64,000 nt of DNA from G965232465 sp965232465 (GTDB taxonomy: Bacteria > Pseudomonadota > Alphaproteobacteria > JAQWUY01), in the NCBI GenBank assembly GCA_965232465.1, contig OZ246977.1, forward strand, positions 2,170,001 through 2,234,000. The letters are read 5' to 3'. Positions within the stretch are counted from its first letter, which is position 1. Every line of letters begins with the position of its first letter. The notes below the pieces were generated by a model. That model was not told the origin of the DNA. It made no database searches and was given only the letters and a program-made list of their open reading frames with translations. A program made the translations under genes and the position numbers. Below, one piece after another: positions 1 through 7,728 of this stretch.

Positions 1-1
1 C

Positions 2-235
2 ATAGGCTTCGTGGCTTTTGTATCGGGTCCCATTGCCCGCAGAATCAGTGCCACCGCTGGTATCACCATAGGATTATCCGCTATTGTTGGAGCTATTATT
101 TTAACATTTGCCGACCTTATGGGGCGAATCGCTATACCAGACCTAACACTGAGTGCGGGGATTTACACAGCTATTATTGGTGGACCATATTTATTATGGC
201 TGTTAAGTCAAAACATCAAACGGGGGGAATTATGA
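2..235 (+). CDS. Iron-chelate ABC transporter permease, FecCD family (C-terminal end only)
   Basis: The reading frame is open from base 2, so the gene begins before the window. The visible 77 residues contain the motif GFVAFVSGPIARRI, which corresponds to the family's GFVGLxxPHIxR segment, followed by two hydrophobic helices and the ending GGPYLLWLLSQNIKRG. This is how FecD/FepG/BtuC-type permeases end. The protein would form the membrane channel of a siderophore, heme or cobalamin importer. Its stop codon overlaps the start of the ATPase gene (ATGA), so the two are translationally coupled. The substrate cannot be told from this fragment. Confidence 0.85.
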   Translation: MGFVAFVSGPIARRISATAGITIGLSAIVGAIILTFADLMGRIAIPDLTLSAGIYTAIIGGPYLLWLLSQNIKRGEL

Positions 236-1023
236 CAAACTGTACGCCATTATACCGATTACAAGCGAAAAATATACGGGTGCAATATGGGAATAGTATT
301 ATCTTAAAAGATATTACGGTACAGTTGCCGCATGGCAAAAATACAGTCATTATTGGACCGAATGCCTGTGGTAAATCGACTTTGTTAAAAACATTATCCC
401 GGTTGCTGATACCTGAAATGGGCAATGTGTTGTTGGATAATACCCCTATTCATCAGCAAAATACCAAACAAGTGGCACAAACCTTGGGGGTATTGCCCCA
501 AACACCGATTGCCCCACAAGGCATATTAGTATACGACTTGGTATGCCGAGGGCGAAGCCCATATCGCACCGCCTTTGCCAAATGGCATACACAAGATGAA
601 CAAGCGGTTATACACGCCTTAACCCAAACGGATACATTGGAATTAGCCAATCGGGAAGTGGATTCTTTATCAGGCGGACAACGCCAGCGGGTATGGATTG
701 CCATGGTCATTGCCCAAGACACAGATATTTTATTATTGGACGAACCCACTACATTTTTGGACTTACCCCATCAAGTGGAAATATTGGAATTGATAAAAAC
801 CTTAAATCAACATAATAATCGTACCATTGTATCCGTACTGCACGATATTAACTTGGCGTGTCGATATGCCGATTACATCATCGCCATGCATGATGGCAAT
901 ATCATCACTCAGGGGGACCCGAAAACCATTATAACCTGTGATACTATAAAAACAATTTTTAATATGGACAGCCTGATAATCCAAGACCCCATAACCCATA
1001 CCCCATTGGTTATCCCCAAATAA
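232..1023 (+). CDS. Iron-chelate ABC transporter ATP-binding protein (FecE/FhuC type)
   Basis: The 263-residue protein has the full ABC ATPase set: Walker A GPNACGKSTLL, the Q-loop region after VLPQTP, signature LSGGQRQRVWIA, Walker B DILLLDEPTTFLD and a switch histidine in VSVLHDINLA. The order and the DINLA/CRYADYII ending are typical of FecE, FhuC and BtuD. It hydrolyses ATP at the inner face of the membrane to drive import through the FecCD-type permease just upstream. I place the start at 232 rather than at an in-frame ATG at 196, because 232 gives the ATGA overlap with the permease stop and is preceded by GGGGGG. The substrate is probably an iron chelate. Confidence 0.9.
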   Translation: MTNCTPLYRLQAKNIRVQYGNSIILKDITVQLPHGKNTVIIGPNACGKSTLLKTLSRLLIPEMGNVLLDNTPIHQQNTKQVAQTLGVLPQTPIAPQGILVYDLVCRGRSPYRTAFAKWHTQDEQAVIHALTQTDTLELANREVDSLSGGQRQRVWIAMVIAQDTDILLLDEPTTFLDLPHQVEILELIKTLNQHNNRTIVSVLHDINLACRYADYIIAMHDGNIITQGDPKTIITCDTIKTIFNMDSLIIQDPITHTPLVIPK

Positions 1024-1030
1024 TCCGCAC

Positions 1031-1064
1031 AAAAAACACCCCCCTTATGAATATCATAAGGGGG
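1031..1064 (-). terminator. Rho-independent terminator of the small secreted-protein gene
   Basis: A 10-bp perfect stem (1040-1049 with 1055-1064) closes a 5-base loop. On the minus strand it is followed by a run of six T (1031-1036 are A on the plus strand). It lies 36 bases past the stop of the minus-strand gene at 1100. It may also slow plus-strand transcription from the ABC ATPase, but there is no T run on that side. Confidence 0.75.
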
Positions 1065-1099
1065 ATGCCATGAAAAATAGTAGGAGAGAGAAGAGAAAC

Positions 1100-1396
1100 T
1101 TACATTAAGTTTTTAAACAACTGATCGTCTACATCTTTGAAGTGGTTATAACAAAATGCACCTACGGCCAATTCGTATGTTGCCACTCCCAAAAGGGCAC
1201 CTTGGCTATTACGCACTTCTGCGTTATACTCAGCCAATGGACCATTATCTGTTCCACCATCCTCAGTTACTTTGCATGTTTGATTTACCGTATACCAATC
1301 GTTGGATTGCGTATCGTTATATGTTGCGTTCGCCGCATATGCAAAAGTACCTGCTGCTACACTTGTTGCCAAGAAAAGTTTTAATAGATTTAACAT
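1100..1396 (-). CDS. Small exported protein of unknown function
   Basis: I do not recognise the family. The 98-residue product starts with a classical Sec signal peptide: MLNLLK, a hydrophobic core, and a probable cleavage after AYA (residue 21). The mature part of about 77 residues is acidic and has exactly two cysteines (41 and 82), so a single disulfide in the periplasm or outside is likely. The start is set by a perfect AAGGAG ribosome site 7 to 8 bases upstream; a longer frame reaches 1468 but has no such site. It has its own terminator and no operon partner. Confidence 0.7.
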   Translation of the reverse strand: MLNLLKLFLATSVAAGTFAYAANATYNDTQSNDWYTVNQTCKVTEDGGTDNGPLAEYNAEVRNSQGALLGVATYELAVGAFCYNHFKDVDDQLFKNLM

Positions 1397-1953
1397 TATT
1401 TTTAACTCCTTAAAAAAAGATATTATATTTATGTGTGTATTGTAAATACAGTAGTGCCAAAATGGCATTCAATAAAGAACTAAACACATTTGGTGTATCA
1501 TTCTATAAAGAATATAAACAACACATTGGTGTATCGCTTACAATGTTATAATACATATTAACGGATGCTTGGTATATATAAAATTCGTAAAATAATAGTA
1601 TAACTTCTTAAATTACACTTTTATATCGTGAAATATTATATTTTGTGTGTTATTATACACCATATACACATAAAACATCGTGAATATCATATTATCGCCA
1701 TTGGCGATGAACAAAAAAAATGAAAATTAACGCAATATACATAGCCTTTTTTTCCATTCACTATTATAATTGCATCCAAAGTATTATGTCTTATAATACA
1801 ATACATGGTGGGGGAATGGATTGCATACAACATAGAATCCATCAGCACCTGTGGCGAACACTTTAAAGATTCAAAGAAATGTATTTTGGGTCATCACGGT
1901 CATAAATATAATGGTATCTGATGATGATTCTGTGTATGGGAATATAATTTAAA
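1397..1953. other. AT-rich intergenic region between divergent secreted-protein genes
   Basis: No convincing gene is seen. A 5-bp palindrome with a 3-base loop lies at 1455-1467 and a 6-bp one at 1694-1708. Two near copies of a 14-base direct repeat ending in GGTGTATC lie around 1487 and 1525. A 38-codon ATG frame at 1805-1921 has no ribosome site and is not called. The region should hold the divergent promoters for the genes at 1100-1396 and 1954-2427. Confidence 0.6.
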
Positions 1954-2427
1954 ATGAGAAAAAAGACAATGATAACAAAAAAAAGCATATCAATTGCCAT
2001 AATAACCGCCTTAATGATGGCAATAATACCCCCAAACGCATGGGGGGCAAATGTTAATATACAAGATAAAAATGGATTTACCCCCTTAACATGGGCAGTA
2101 TTGGAAAATAACCCCAATAAAGTTAAGGCATTGCTTAAACAGGGGGCAAGTGTGCATATTCAAGATAAATATGGCGATACCCCTTTAATGTATGCCATAA
2201 GGGAAAACAACCCTGATATAGTTAAGGCATTGCTTGACAATGGGGCAGATGTCAACATACAAGATAAAGATGGCTATACCCCCTTGATGTGGGCAGTAAT
2301 ATATAACAATCCCGATATAATTAAGCTACTGCTTGACAATGGGGCGGATGTGAATGTGGTAAAAAATATAAAAGATCCCAAAAAGCGCATGCAAACCCTT
2401 CAATTATTAAAAGATTTACAAGAGTAA
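1954..2427 (+). CDS. Exported ankyrin-repeat protein
   Basis: The 157-residue protein has a basic N terminus, a hydrophobic core and a likely signal-peptide end near NAWGA (about residue 32). Three ankyrin repeats of 33 residues follow, each starting DK-G-TPL and ending GA-V-IQ or GADVNVV. A short charged helix ends it. It should be a protein-protein interaction module outside the cytoplasm. An alternative start at 1969 removes five residues and has a better-placed purine stretch. Its repeats resemble those of the large ankyrin-nuclease at 22106-25531, but it carries no toxin domain. Confidence 0.8.
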   Translation: MRKKTMITKKSISIAIITALMMAIIPPNAWGANVNIQDKNGFTPLTWAVLENNPNKVKALLKQGASVHIQDKYGDTPLMYAIRENNPDIVKALLDNGADVNIQDKDGYTPLMWAVIYNNPDIIKLLLDNGADVNVVKNIKDPKKRMQTLQLLKDLQE

Positions 2428-2489
2428 AAACTGAACGATGTTTTTTAAAAATAGAGAAAATTTTATATGTAAATGGTATACTTGTCCGC

Positions 2490-4133
2490 ATGAAAAACAC
2501 CCCCTTATCCGCCGCTGAAATTGATATAAGTAACAATGGCATAGTATACAGTTTGCAGTATGGGGATATATATTTTGCCCCTTGTAATGGGGTGGCGGAA
2601 AGTACCTTTGTATTTGTAAATGGATGTGCCATCACTGATAACATACCCCATATGACCAATACACATACAGTTTTGGAATTAGGATTTGGTACAGGGTTAA
2701 ATTTTTTGTGCACTTTACATGCGTTTGCAACCGCCGGTAAATCAGACCTTTTATATTTTATAAGCATTGAAAAACACCCCATACACGCCGATGACATACG
2801 GCGGATATATGGGTTTTTGCCGGCGGATTTAAAACCTTATGCGGATGCGGTGTTACGGGTATATCCACCCTGTGTCCAAGGGATTCATACTGTGTATGTT
2901 TTAGGGGCAAAATTAACCCTGTATTTTGACGATATAAAATCGGCACTGCCCCAGATATGCCCCCCCATACATTCCATATATTTGGATGGATTTGCCCCCA
3001 GCAAAAATACCGCCATGTGGCACCCGGATATATTGACCCAGTTATATACCCTAAGTGCCCCAACCGTCCGCATCAGTACTTTTACCGCATCTAGTGCCAT
3101 ACAAAAAACATTAAAATCGGCTGGTTTCTTTGTGCATAAACGCCAAGGATTCGGAAGAAAGCGGGAATCTATTATTGCCCGGAAAACTTTGTGGCATCCC
3201 CCTATTTTACCCCCCCAAGCCAAAATTACCATTATTGGTGCGGGCATTATGGGGTGTAGCCTTGCCCACCAGTTGGCGAATATGGGGTATAAAATTACCT
3301 TATATGACCAATATCCCCGCCCACTTATGGGAACTTCCGGTAATCCATACGCCCTATTAATGCCAAAATTTAATAAAAATATCCCATTTCATAAAAACGC
3401 CTTTGTATATGCCCACAAATATTTTAGTGCATTAAACTGCATAAGGGGACAAGGTATTATTGCCACCCCCGCTGCCATAACCGATACCAAGGAATATAAA
3501 TGTATATCCCAACCCCATCCACAGGGGATACTGATCCGAAGTGGTGTTATTGACACGACCCATTATGCCCATATCATATGTGCACATAAAAATATACAAT
3601 TTATACAAAACTCTTTAAACACTATACCTGATGATTGCCATATGACTGTGTTGTGTTTAGGGGCGGATACAAATACTTTGACACCCCACCCATTGCCATA
3701 TACAATCAATCGGGGGAGCGTGGCTGTTTTGCAAAATCCCCCACAACATATGCCCTGTATTCCCACATATCACAAAGGATATGCGTATTCTGATGGGACG
3801 ATTGGCATATGTGGGGCACATTTTGAACGCATGGGCACTTGGCAAAAAACCCTGCCCCCCTTGAATACAAATACCCATACAAAACACATTGCCGATAAAA
3901 TGCGGGTTTTTAATGTCGATATATATAATACAGCACATACCCTAAAAACAGGCATACGGGCAAATACGAAAAACCGTATACCCATTATCCACCAAGCATC
4001 ACACAAAGTGTTTTATATATATGGTATGGGGTCACGGGGATATATCAATGCCCCATATACAGCACATTTATTTTGCACCCATATATTGCAAACCACCCCC
4101 CATGTGGACACAGAAGCCATGTTTAATGGATAA
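2490..4133 (+). CDS. mnmC: Bifunctional tRNA mnm5s2U biosynthesis protein MnmC
   Basis: The 547-residue protein fuses the two MnmC halves. The N-terminal methyltransferase (about 1-235) has the SAM motif ELGFGTGLNF, the family motif YLDGFAPSKN and the end motif GFGRKRESI. The C-terminal FAD oxidoreductase (about 240-547) starts with the dinucleotide site IIGAGIMGCSLA and ends with GMGSRGYINAP. Together they convert cmnm5U to nm5U and then to mnm5U at the wobble base of some tRNAs. It is shorter than the E. coli protein (668 residues). A TATACT box lies 8 bases before the ATG, and no ribosome site is seen, so the message may be nearly leaderless. Confidence 0.9.
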   Translation: MKNTPLSAAEIDISNNGIVYSLQYGDIYFAPCNGVAESTFVFVNGCAITDNIPHMTNTHTVLELGFGTGLNFLCTLHAFATAGKSDLLYFISIEKHPIHADDIRRIYGFLPADLKPYADAVLRVYPPCVQGIHTVYVLGAKLTLYFDDIKSALPQICPPIHSIYLDGFAPSKNTAMWHPDILTQLYTLSAPTVRISTFTASSAIQKTLKSAGFFVHKRQGFGRKRESIIARKTLWHPPILPPQAKITIIGAGIMGCSLAHQLANMGYKITLYDQYPRPLMGTSGNPYALLMPKFNKNIPFHKNAFVYAHKYFSALNCIRGQGIIATPAAITDTKEYKCISQPHPQGILIRSGVIDTTHYAHIICAHKNIQFIQNSLNTIPDDCHMTVLCLGADTNTLTPHPLPYTINRGSVAVLQNPPQHMPCIPTYHKGYAYSDGTIGICGAHFERMGTWQKTLPPLNTNTHTKHIADKMRVFNVDIYNTAHTLKTGIRANTKNRIPIIHQASHKVFYIYGMGSRGYINAPYTAHLFCTHILQTTPHVDTEAMFNG

Positions 4134-4219
4134 AACCCTAATTTTTATTGACACCCCCCTTATTCACAGGTATGTTTACGGGATTCATAGTATTTATTAT
4201 ATAACAGGGGAACTGAAAA

Positions 4220-4792
4220 ATGAAAAAATATATTGCAGAAGCATTAGGTACAGGTTTATTGGCATTTACGGTTACTAGCACCGCAGGCGATCCATTTGCC
4301 ATTGCCGCCATATTGGCAATTGCCATTTACGCATACGCCGGTATCAGTGGGGCACACTTTAACCTGTCGGTTACAACAGCCATGTGGAGTCGTGGTGAAA
4401 TTTCTTGTCAGGAGACCATAAAATACGCCATTGCCCAAATTTTGGGGGCAATCCTTGCGGTTATGATTGCCAAATGGATGCTGGGCGACCCACTTATAAC
4501 AGTTGGCACGATTAAAGGTTTTGTTGGACCTCATAAAGTGATGGGCGAATTTTTGGCGGGGGCAATTTTGCTTACGGCTATTTTTGTATGTATGCGTAAT
4601 GATATACACCCTGCGTGGGGGGTTGCCCTTGCCCATATTGTATTGGTAACGATAGGTATGAAGATTAACACTTCGATTACCTTGGCAAGTTTCTTACATG
4701 GCAATGCATTGCTTACGGTGGTTGTGTTTGCAATTGCCCAAATCATCGGCGGTATTGCTGCTGGTAAATTGGACAAAAGTTTGGGTACATAA
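4220..4792 (+). CDS. Aquaporin (MIP)-like membrane protein with altered NPA boxes
   Basis: The 190-residue protein starts with EALGTGLLAF, as many aquaporins do, and has about six hydrophobic helices. The first pore loop reads SGAHFNLSVT where aquaporins have GHFNPAVT. The second half-loop reads MKINTSITLAS where NPAR is expected. Both NPA signatures are thus changed (NLS and NTS), and the protein is shorter than the usual 230 or more residues. It may be a divergent water or solute channel, or may not conduct water at all. A GGGGAA ribosome site precedes the ATG. Confidence 0.7.
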   Translation: MKKYIAEALGTGLLAFTVTSTAGDPFAIAAILAIAIYAYAGISGAHFNLSVTTAMWSRGEISCQETIKYAIAQILGAILAVMIAKWMLGDPLITVGTIKGFVGPHKVMGEFLAGAILLTAIFVCMRNDIHPAWGVALAHIVLVTIGMKINTSITLASFLHGNALLTVVVFAIAQIIGGIAAGKLDKSLGT

Positions 4793-4817
4793 ACCTTATT
4801 TTTTAATATATATAATC

Positions 4818-5768
4818 ATGCCTATCCATCCCCATACGCCCATCCACCTTGCCCCTATGGAAGGGGTGCTGCATGCCCCACTCAGACATATCTTAACAGT
4901 ACATGGACGATATGATATGGCGTATACAGAATTTTTACGCATCACAAATCAAGTATACAAAGACAGCGTTTTTTATAAAATATATCCTGAATTACACACC
5001 CAAGGCTGTACGCCCGGTGGCACACCCGTGGGATTGCAATTATTGGGGTCAGACCCGCAATGTATGACGGATAATGCCTGCAAAGCGGTTGCATTGGGGG
5101 CAACGCATATCGATATCAACTTTGGCTGTCCCGCAAAAAAAGTTAATAACAAGGGGGGTGGGGCGGAGCTGTTAAAATGCAGTGAAAGTTTATATAAAAT
5201 TGTCCATACAATACGACGGGGCGTACCATCACATATTGCTGTGTCCGCAAAAATGCGGTTGGGATATAACGATATGCATATGTTTATCGATAATATCCGG
5301 GCGATAACCGATGCCCAGCCCAACCATATCACCATCCATGCCCGCACCAAAGCCCAAGCATATCGGGGGCATGCGGACTGGGACATGGTTGCCCACGCCC
5401 GCCCATTTGTCGATTGTCCGGTATTTATCAATGGCGATATTGTCAACACCGCATCGGCAAAATCCGCCCTTAATCGCAGTATGGCGGATGGTATTATGGT
5501 TGGCAGGGGGGCATTAAAAACACCCAACTTAGGGGCGGTTATCCGCCATCACCACGCCCCATACACTTGGCAACAAGTGATTCCCTTAATACAAGCATAT
5601 ATGCACATGATTCGGGAGGATTTGGATACCCCCCATTTTGCCACCGCCCGTATCAAGCAATGGTTTGCCCAGTATTTACGACATACATATCCATCCGCAC
5701 AGGTAATATTTGAAAAAATAAAGACCTTAAATACGGAAAAATTCCGAAAAGCCCTTGACAATATATAG
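4818..5768 (+). CDS. dusC: tRNA-dihydrouridine synthase, DusC type
   Basis: The 316-residue protein has the flavin-binding TIM-barrel plan of Dus enzymes: LAPMEGVLHAPLR, ITEFxR-like AYTEFLRITNQV, the catalytic cysteine in NFGCPAKKVNNKGGG (Cys104), SAKMRLGY, ITIHARTKAQAYRG, VFINGDI and MVGRGALKTPNL. The order and the VLHAPLR/TEFLRI details match the DusC branch, which reduces U16 of tRNA. A longer frame begins at 4698 inside the preceding gene; I chose 4818 because it gives the normal N terminus. The tRNA-Pro gene follows by 28 bases. Confidence 0.85.
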   Translation: MPIHPHTPIHLAPMEGVLHAPLRHILTVHGRYDMAYTEFLRITNQVYKDSVFYKIYPELHTQGCTPGGTPVGLQLLGSDPQCMTDNACKAVALGATHIDINFGCPAKKVNNKGGGAELLKCSESLYKIVHTIRRGVPSHIAVSAKMRLGYNDMHMFIDNIRAITDAQPNHITIHARTKAQAYRGHADWDMVAHARPFVDCPVFINGDIVNTASAKSALNRSMADGIMVGRGALKTPNLGAVIRHHHAPYTWQQVIPLIQAYMHMIREDLDTPHFATARIKQWFAQYLRHTYPSAQVIFEKIKTLNTEKFRKALDNI

Positions 5769-5782
5769 GTTTTGTATATCTT
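5755..5782 (+). promoter_or_regulatory. Probable promoter for tRNA-Pro
   Basis: TTGACA at 5755-5760 is followed after 16 bases by TATCTT at 5777-5782. This overlaps the end of dusC and would start a transcript a few bases before the tRNA. The -10 box is imperfect. Confidence 0.45.
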
Positions 5783-5796
5783 AAATGTTTATATAT

Positions 5797-5873
5797 CGGA
5801 CTATGGCGCAGCTTGGTAGCGCGCTTCGCTGGGGGTGAAGAGGTCGCAGGTTCGAATCCTGCTAGTCCGACCA
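5797..5873 (+). tRNA. tRNA-Pro (anticodon GGG)
   Basis: A full cloverleaf can be drawn: acceptor stem CGGACTA/TAGTCCG, D arm GCGC/GCGC, anticodon stem CTTCG/TGAAG with loop CTGGGGG (anticodon GGG), T arm GCAGG/CCTGC with TTCGAAT, discriminator A and encoded CCA. The 77-base length is normal. Confidence 0.97.
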
Positions 5874-5895
5874 ACCAAAATTATGGGAAAAAATT

Positions 5896-6642
5896 ATGGC
5901 AATACTTTTAAAGTATGATGGCACCATGCCACCAGAAACCTTAGCTGCACTGGACACAATCGGCAATACTATGGTATCACCCACCAAAGTGGGGTACATT
6001 ATTATGACCGCTGATCGGGCGGGACTCGATGTAAAATTTCAAGTGAAAAAACGCCCCCACCGCAAACCCGGTGTGGTGCTGTGTTCCGGTATCGACCAAT
6101 TAAAAGAATTGGCACAATTAAATGACAGTATTTTGGCTTTGTACGAAAAACATTGGGAACAGGATATTTTATTGGGATGTATTTTGCCATGGCGTCAAGA
6201 TGCCTTGCACCATATCCCCCATGATGGGAGTGCGGAACTTATAATGGATACACGGAAAACATCTTGTTTTGTCATCCGTTTTGGAAAGCCCAGCGAAGAA
6301 GTCGTAACCCACCGTTGGAACAATGGCAAAAAATTGACCTTCGCAAGTTCAGCCAACGAAAGCGGTAAGGGTAATATGGGCGTATTCACCGGCATTGGCG
6401 AACGAATCTTAGGGGGGGTCACATATGCGGTTGAGGCGGACGCTTTTGTAAAATCTATACAACCGGAAAAAACCATTGAAACCCGCCACGAACAAGGGGT
6501 TATGGTATCGATGGTAAACAAAGACGGCACCATAACCGACACCCCTGTGCTTATCCGTAAGGGATTGGATGTGGATAAAATCATGGCATTATTATCGAAT
6601 CAATACAACCGCTGGGATTACCGCCATGGGGCATATTATTAA
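5896..6642 (+). CDS. Divergent Sua5/YciO/YrdC-family protein
   Basis: The 248-residue protein keeps the outline of the YrdC fold: SPTKVGYII in place of PTETVYGL, KKRPHRKPGVVL in place of KxRP-xxPLxV, and SSANESGKGN for the SANxSG nucleotide-site motif. True TsaC/Sua5 enzymes make threonylcarbamoyl-AMP for t6A37 of tRNA. This one differs strongly at the N-terminal motif and has an extended, charged C terminus, so it may be a YciO-like paralogue and not the housekeeping enzyme. It starts 22 bases after tRNA-Pro and is probably transcribed with it. Confidence 0.65.
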   Translation: MAILLKYDGTMPPETLAALDTIGNTMVSPTKVGYIIMTADRAGLDVKFQVKKRPHRKPGVVLCSGIDQLKELAQLNDSILALYEKHWEQDILLGCILPWRQDALHHIPHDGSAELIMDTRKTSCFVIRFGKPSEEVVTHRWNNGKKLTFASSANESGKGNMGVFTGIGERILGGVTYAVEADAFVKSIQPEKTIETRHEQGVMVSMVNKDGTITDTPVLIRKGLDVDKIMALLSNQYNRWDYRHGAYY

Positions 6643-7228
6643 AGATATCCCGAAAACCCCCGAAAAATCCAATAAAAAGCCAAACAAAGAAAACCCCCGA
6701 ATTTACCATTCAGGGGATCAGAGTTACGAAACAATATCGATGAAACTAAACTAGAAAGGAGTCATGTCAGTTTTATATCTATTCTCTCTACTATAAAATG
6801 ATATTATTATACCAAGATCAGAATACAATATAATCAATATGTTATAATGAATCCCATACAGGCAATATGCCACCACCCAAAAGGGATGTCAATTATTTTT
6901 TTATAAAAGTACTTTATCTGTAAATAATTTACAATATTTTATACTTTATTGATATCTTAAAACACTTTATATTGCCCAAAAATATTATGTTTTACAAATA
7001 GTTATTGCAAAAAATAGCATATCTTACCGATTACTTTATTATGAAAAAAAATAACAAAACCTTAATGTCCCCCTTGTGGATCGATTCTTTTTATTCAACA
7101 ATGCGTTACATTATGATGATTTCATATAAAATGATGGCTGTGAATATTTCTAATTTTATGACACATAATCCATAGGGGTATGATACAATGCGGACAATTT
7201 ATAATTTTATATACAAGGAATATCACCA
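6643..7228. other. AT-rich intergenic region
   Basis: No standard gene is visible. An imperfect hairpin of about 8 bp lies around 6692-6717, just after the Sua5-like gene, without a T run. A 10-codon frame with a strong ribosome site lies at 6764-6796 and is listed separately. The rest is very AT-rich and should contain the peroxiredoxin promoter, but I see no clear -35/-10 pair. Confidence 0.5.
6764..6796 (+). CDS. Possible 10-residue leader peptide
   Basis: An ATG with a perfect GAAAGGAG ribosome site 4 bases upstream opens a frame of ten codons (MSVLYLFSLL, then TAA). The peptide is hydrophobic and leucine-rich. The only argument for it is the unusually good ribosome site in otherwise empty AT-rich sequence. 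It could be a leader peptide or chance. Confidence 0.25.
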   Translation: MSVLYLFSLL

Positions 7229-7672
7229 ATGAAAACATCACTTTTATCGGTTTTATCGGATGGTTCATGGGAAAACAAAGATATTTTTACCAACCAATAC
7301 ATCGTATTATTTGCCGTCCCAGGGGCATTTACCCCCACTTGTAGCGAACAGCACTTGCCGGGGTTTGTGCTACTGTATGACCAATTCAAACAACGGGGGA
7401 TTGATGAGGTATATTGTTTGTCCGTAAATGACCGTTTTGTTATGCAGGCATGGGCAAAACAAATGGCGGTATCCGATACAATCAAAATGATTGCAGACGG
7501 ATCCGCCCTATTTACACAAGATAACACCTTGATTTTGGATTTAACCGACAAAGGTTTGGGAATTCGTTCGAAACGCTATGCGATGATTATTAAAAATGGT
7601 ACTGTATTATACACAGGATTTGACGACGATGCTTTTGCGGAAAACATACTGGCACAGCTAACAAGGCTATGA
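7229..7672 (+). CDS. Prx5-type peroxiredoxin (AhpC/TSA superfamily)
   Basis: The 147-residue protein has the Prx5 active-site motif VPGAFTPTCSEQHLPGF with the peroxidatic cysteine at 38, then YCLSVNDRFVMQAW, MIADGSALFT and the RSKRYAMII strand. These match atypical or 1-Cys peroxiredoxins that reduce hydrogen peroxide and alkyl peroxides with glutathione, glutaredoxin or thioredoxin. There is no further cysteine apart from one at position 74, so the resolving partner is unclear. An AAGGA ribosome site sits 9 bases before the ATG. The last base of its stop region touches an insertion-sequence remnant. Confidence 0.9.
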   Translation: MKTSLLSVLSDGSWENKDIFTNQYIVLFAVPGAFTPTCSEQHLPGFVLLYDQFKQRGIDEVYCLSVNDRFVMQAWAKQMAVSDTIKMIADGSALFTQDNTLILDLTDKGLGIRSKRYAMIIKNGTVLYTGFDDDAFAENILAQLTRL

Positions 7673-7728
7673 GTCTGTCATGAAATTTGTGTAAATAGTT
7701 TTTTTAAAGTTTGACTCTATTGTCAAAC
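7671..7728 (+). repeat. Solo end of an IS256-family element
   Basis: The sequence starts GAGTCTGTCATGAAA, then reads TTTGTGTAAATAGT and TTTAAAGTTTGACTCTATTGTCAAAC. It aligns almost base for base with the left end of the intact IS256-type element at 46944-48316 (the terminal repeat and the end of its transposase gene). No transposase body follows. The remnant abuts the peroxiredoxin stop codon, and the IS3-type element begins where it stops. Confidence 0.8.

Noticed and set aside
1805..1921. 38-codon plus-strand frame (MVGEWIAYNIES...)
   Set aside because: No ribosome site and no recognisable features; probably chance in the intergenic region.
5653..5874. Minus-strand frame starting MVGLAGFEPATSSPP across tRNA-Pro
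   Set aside because: This is the well-known false translation of a tRNA gene's complementary strand and is not a protein.
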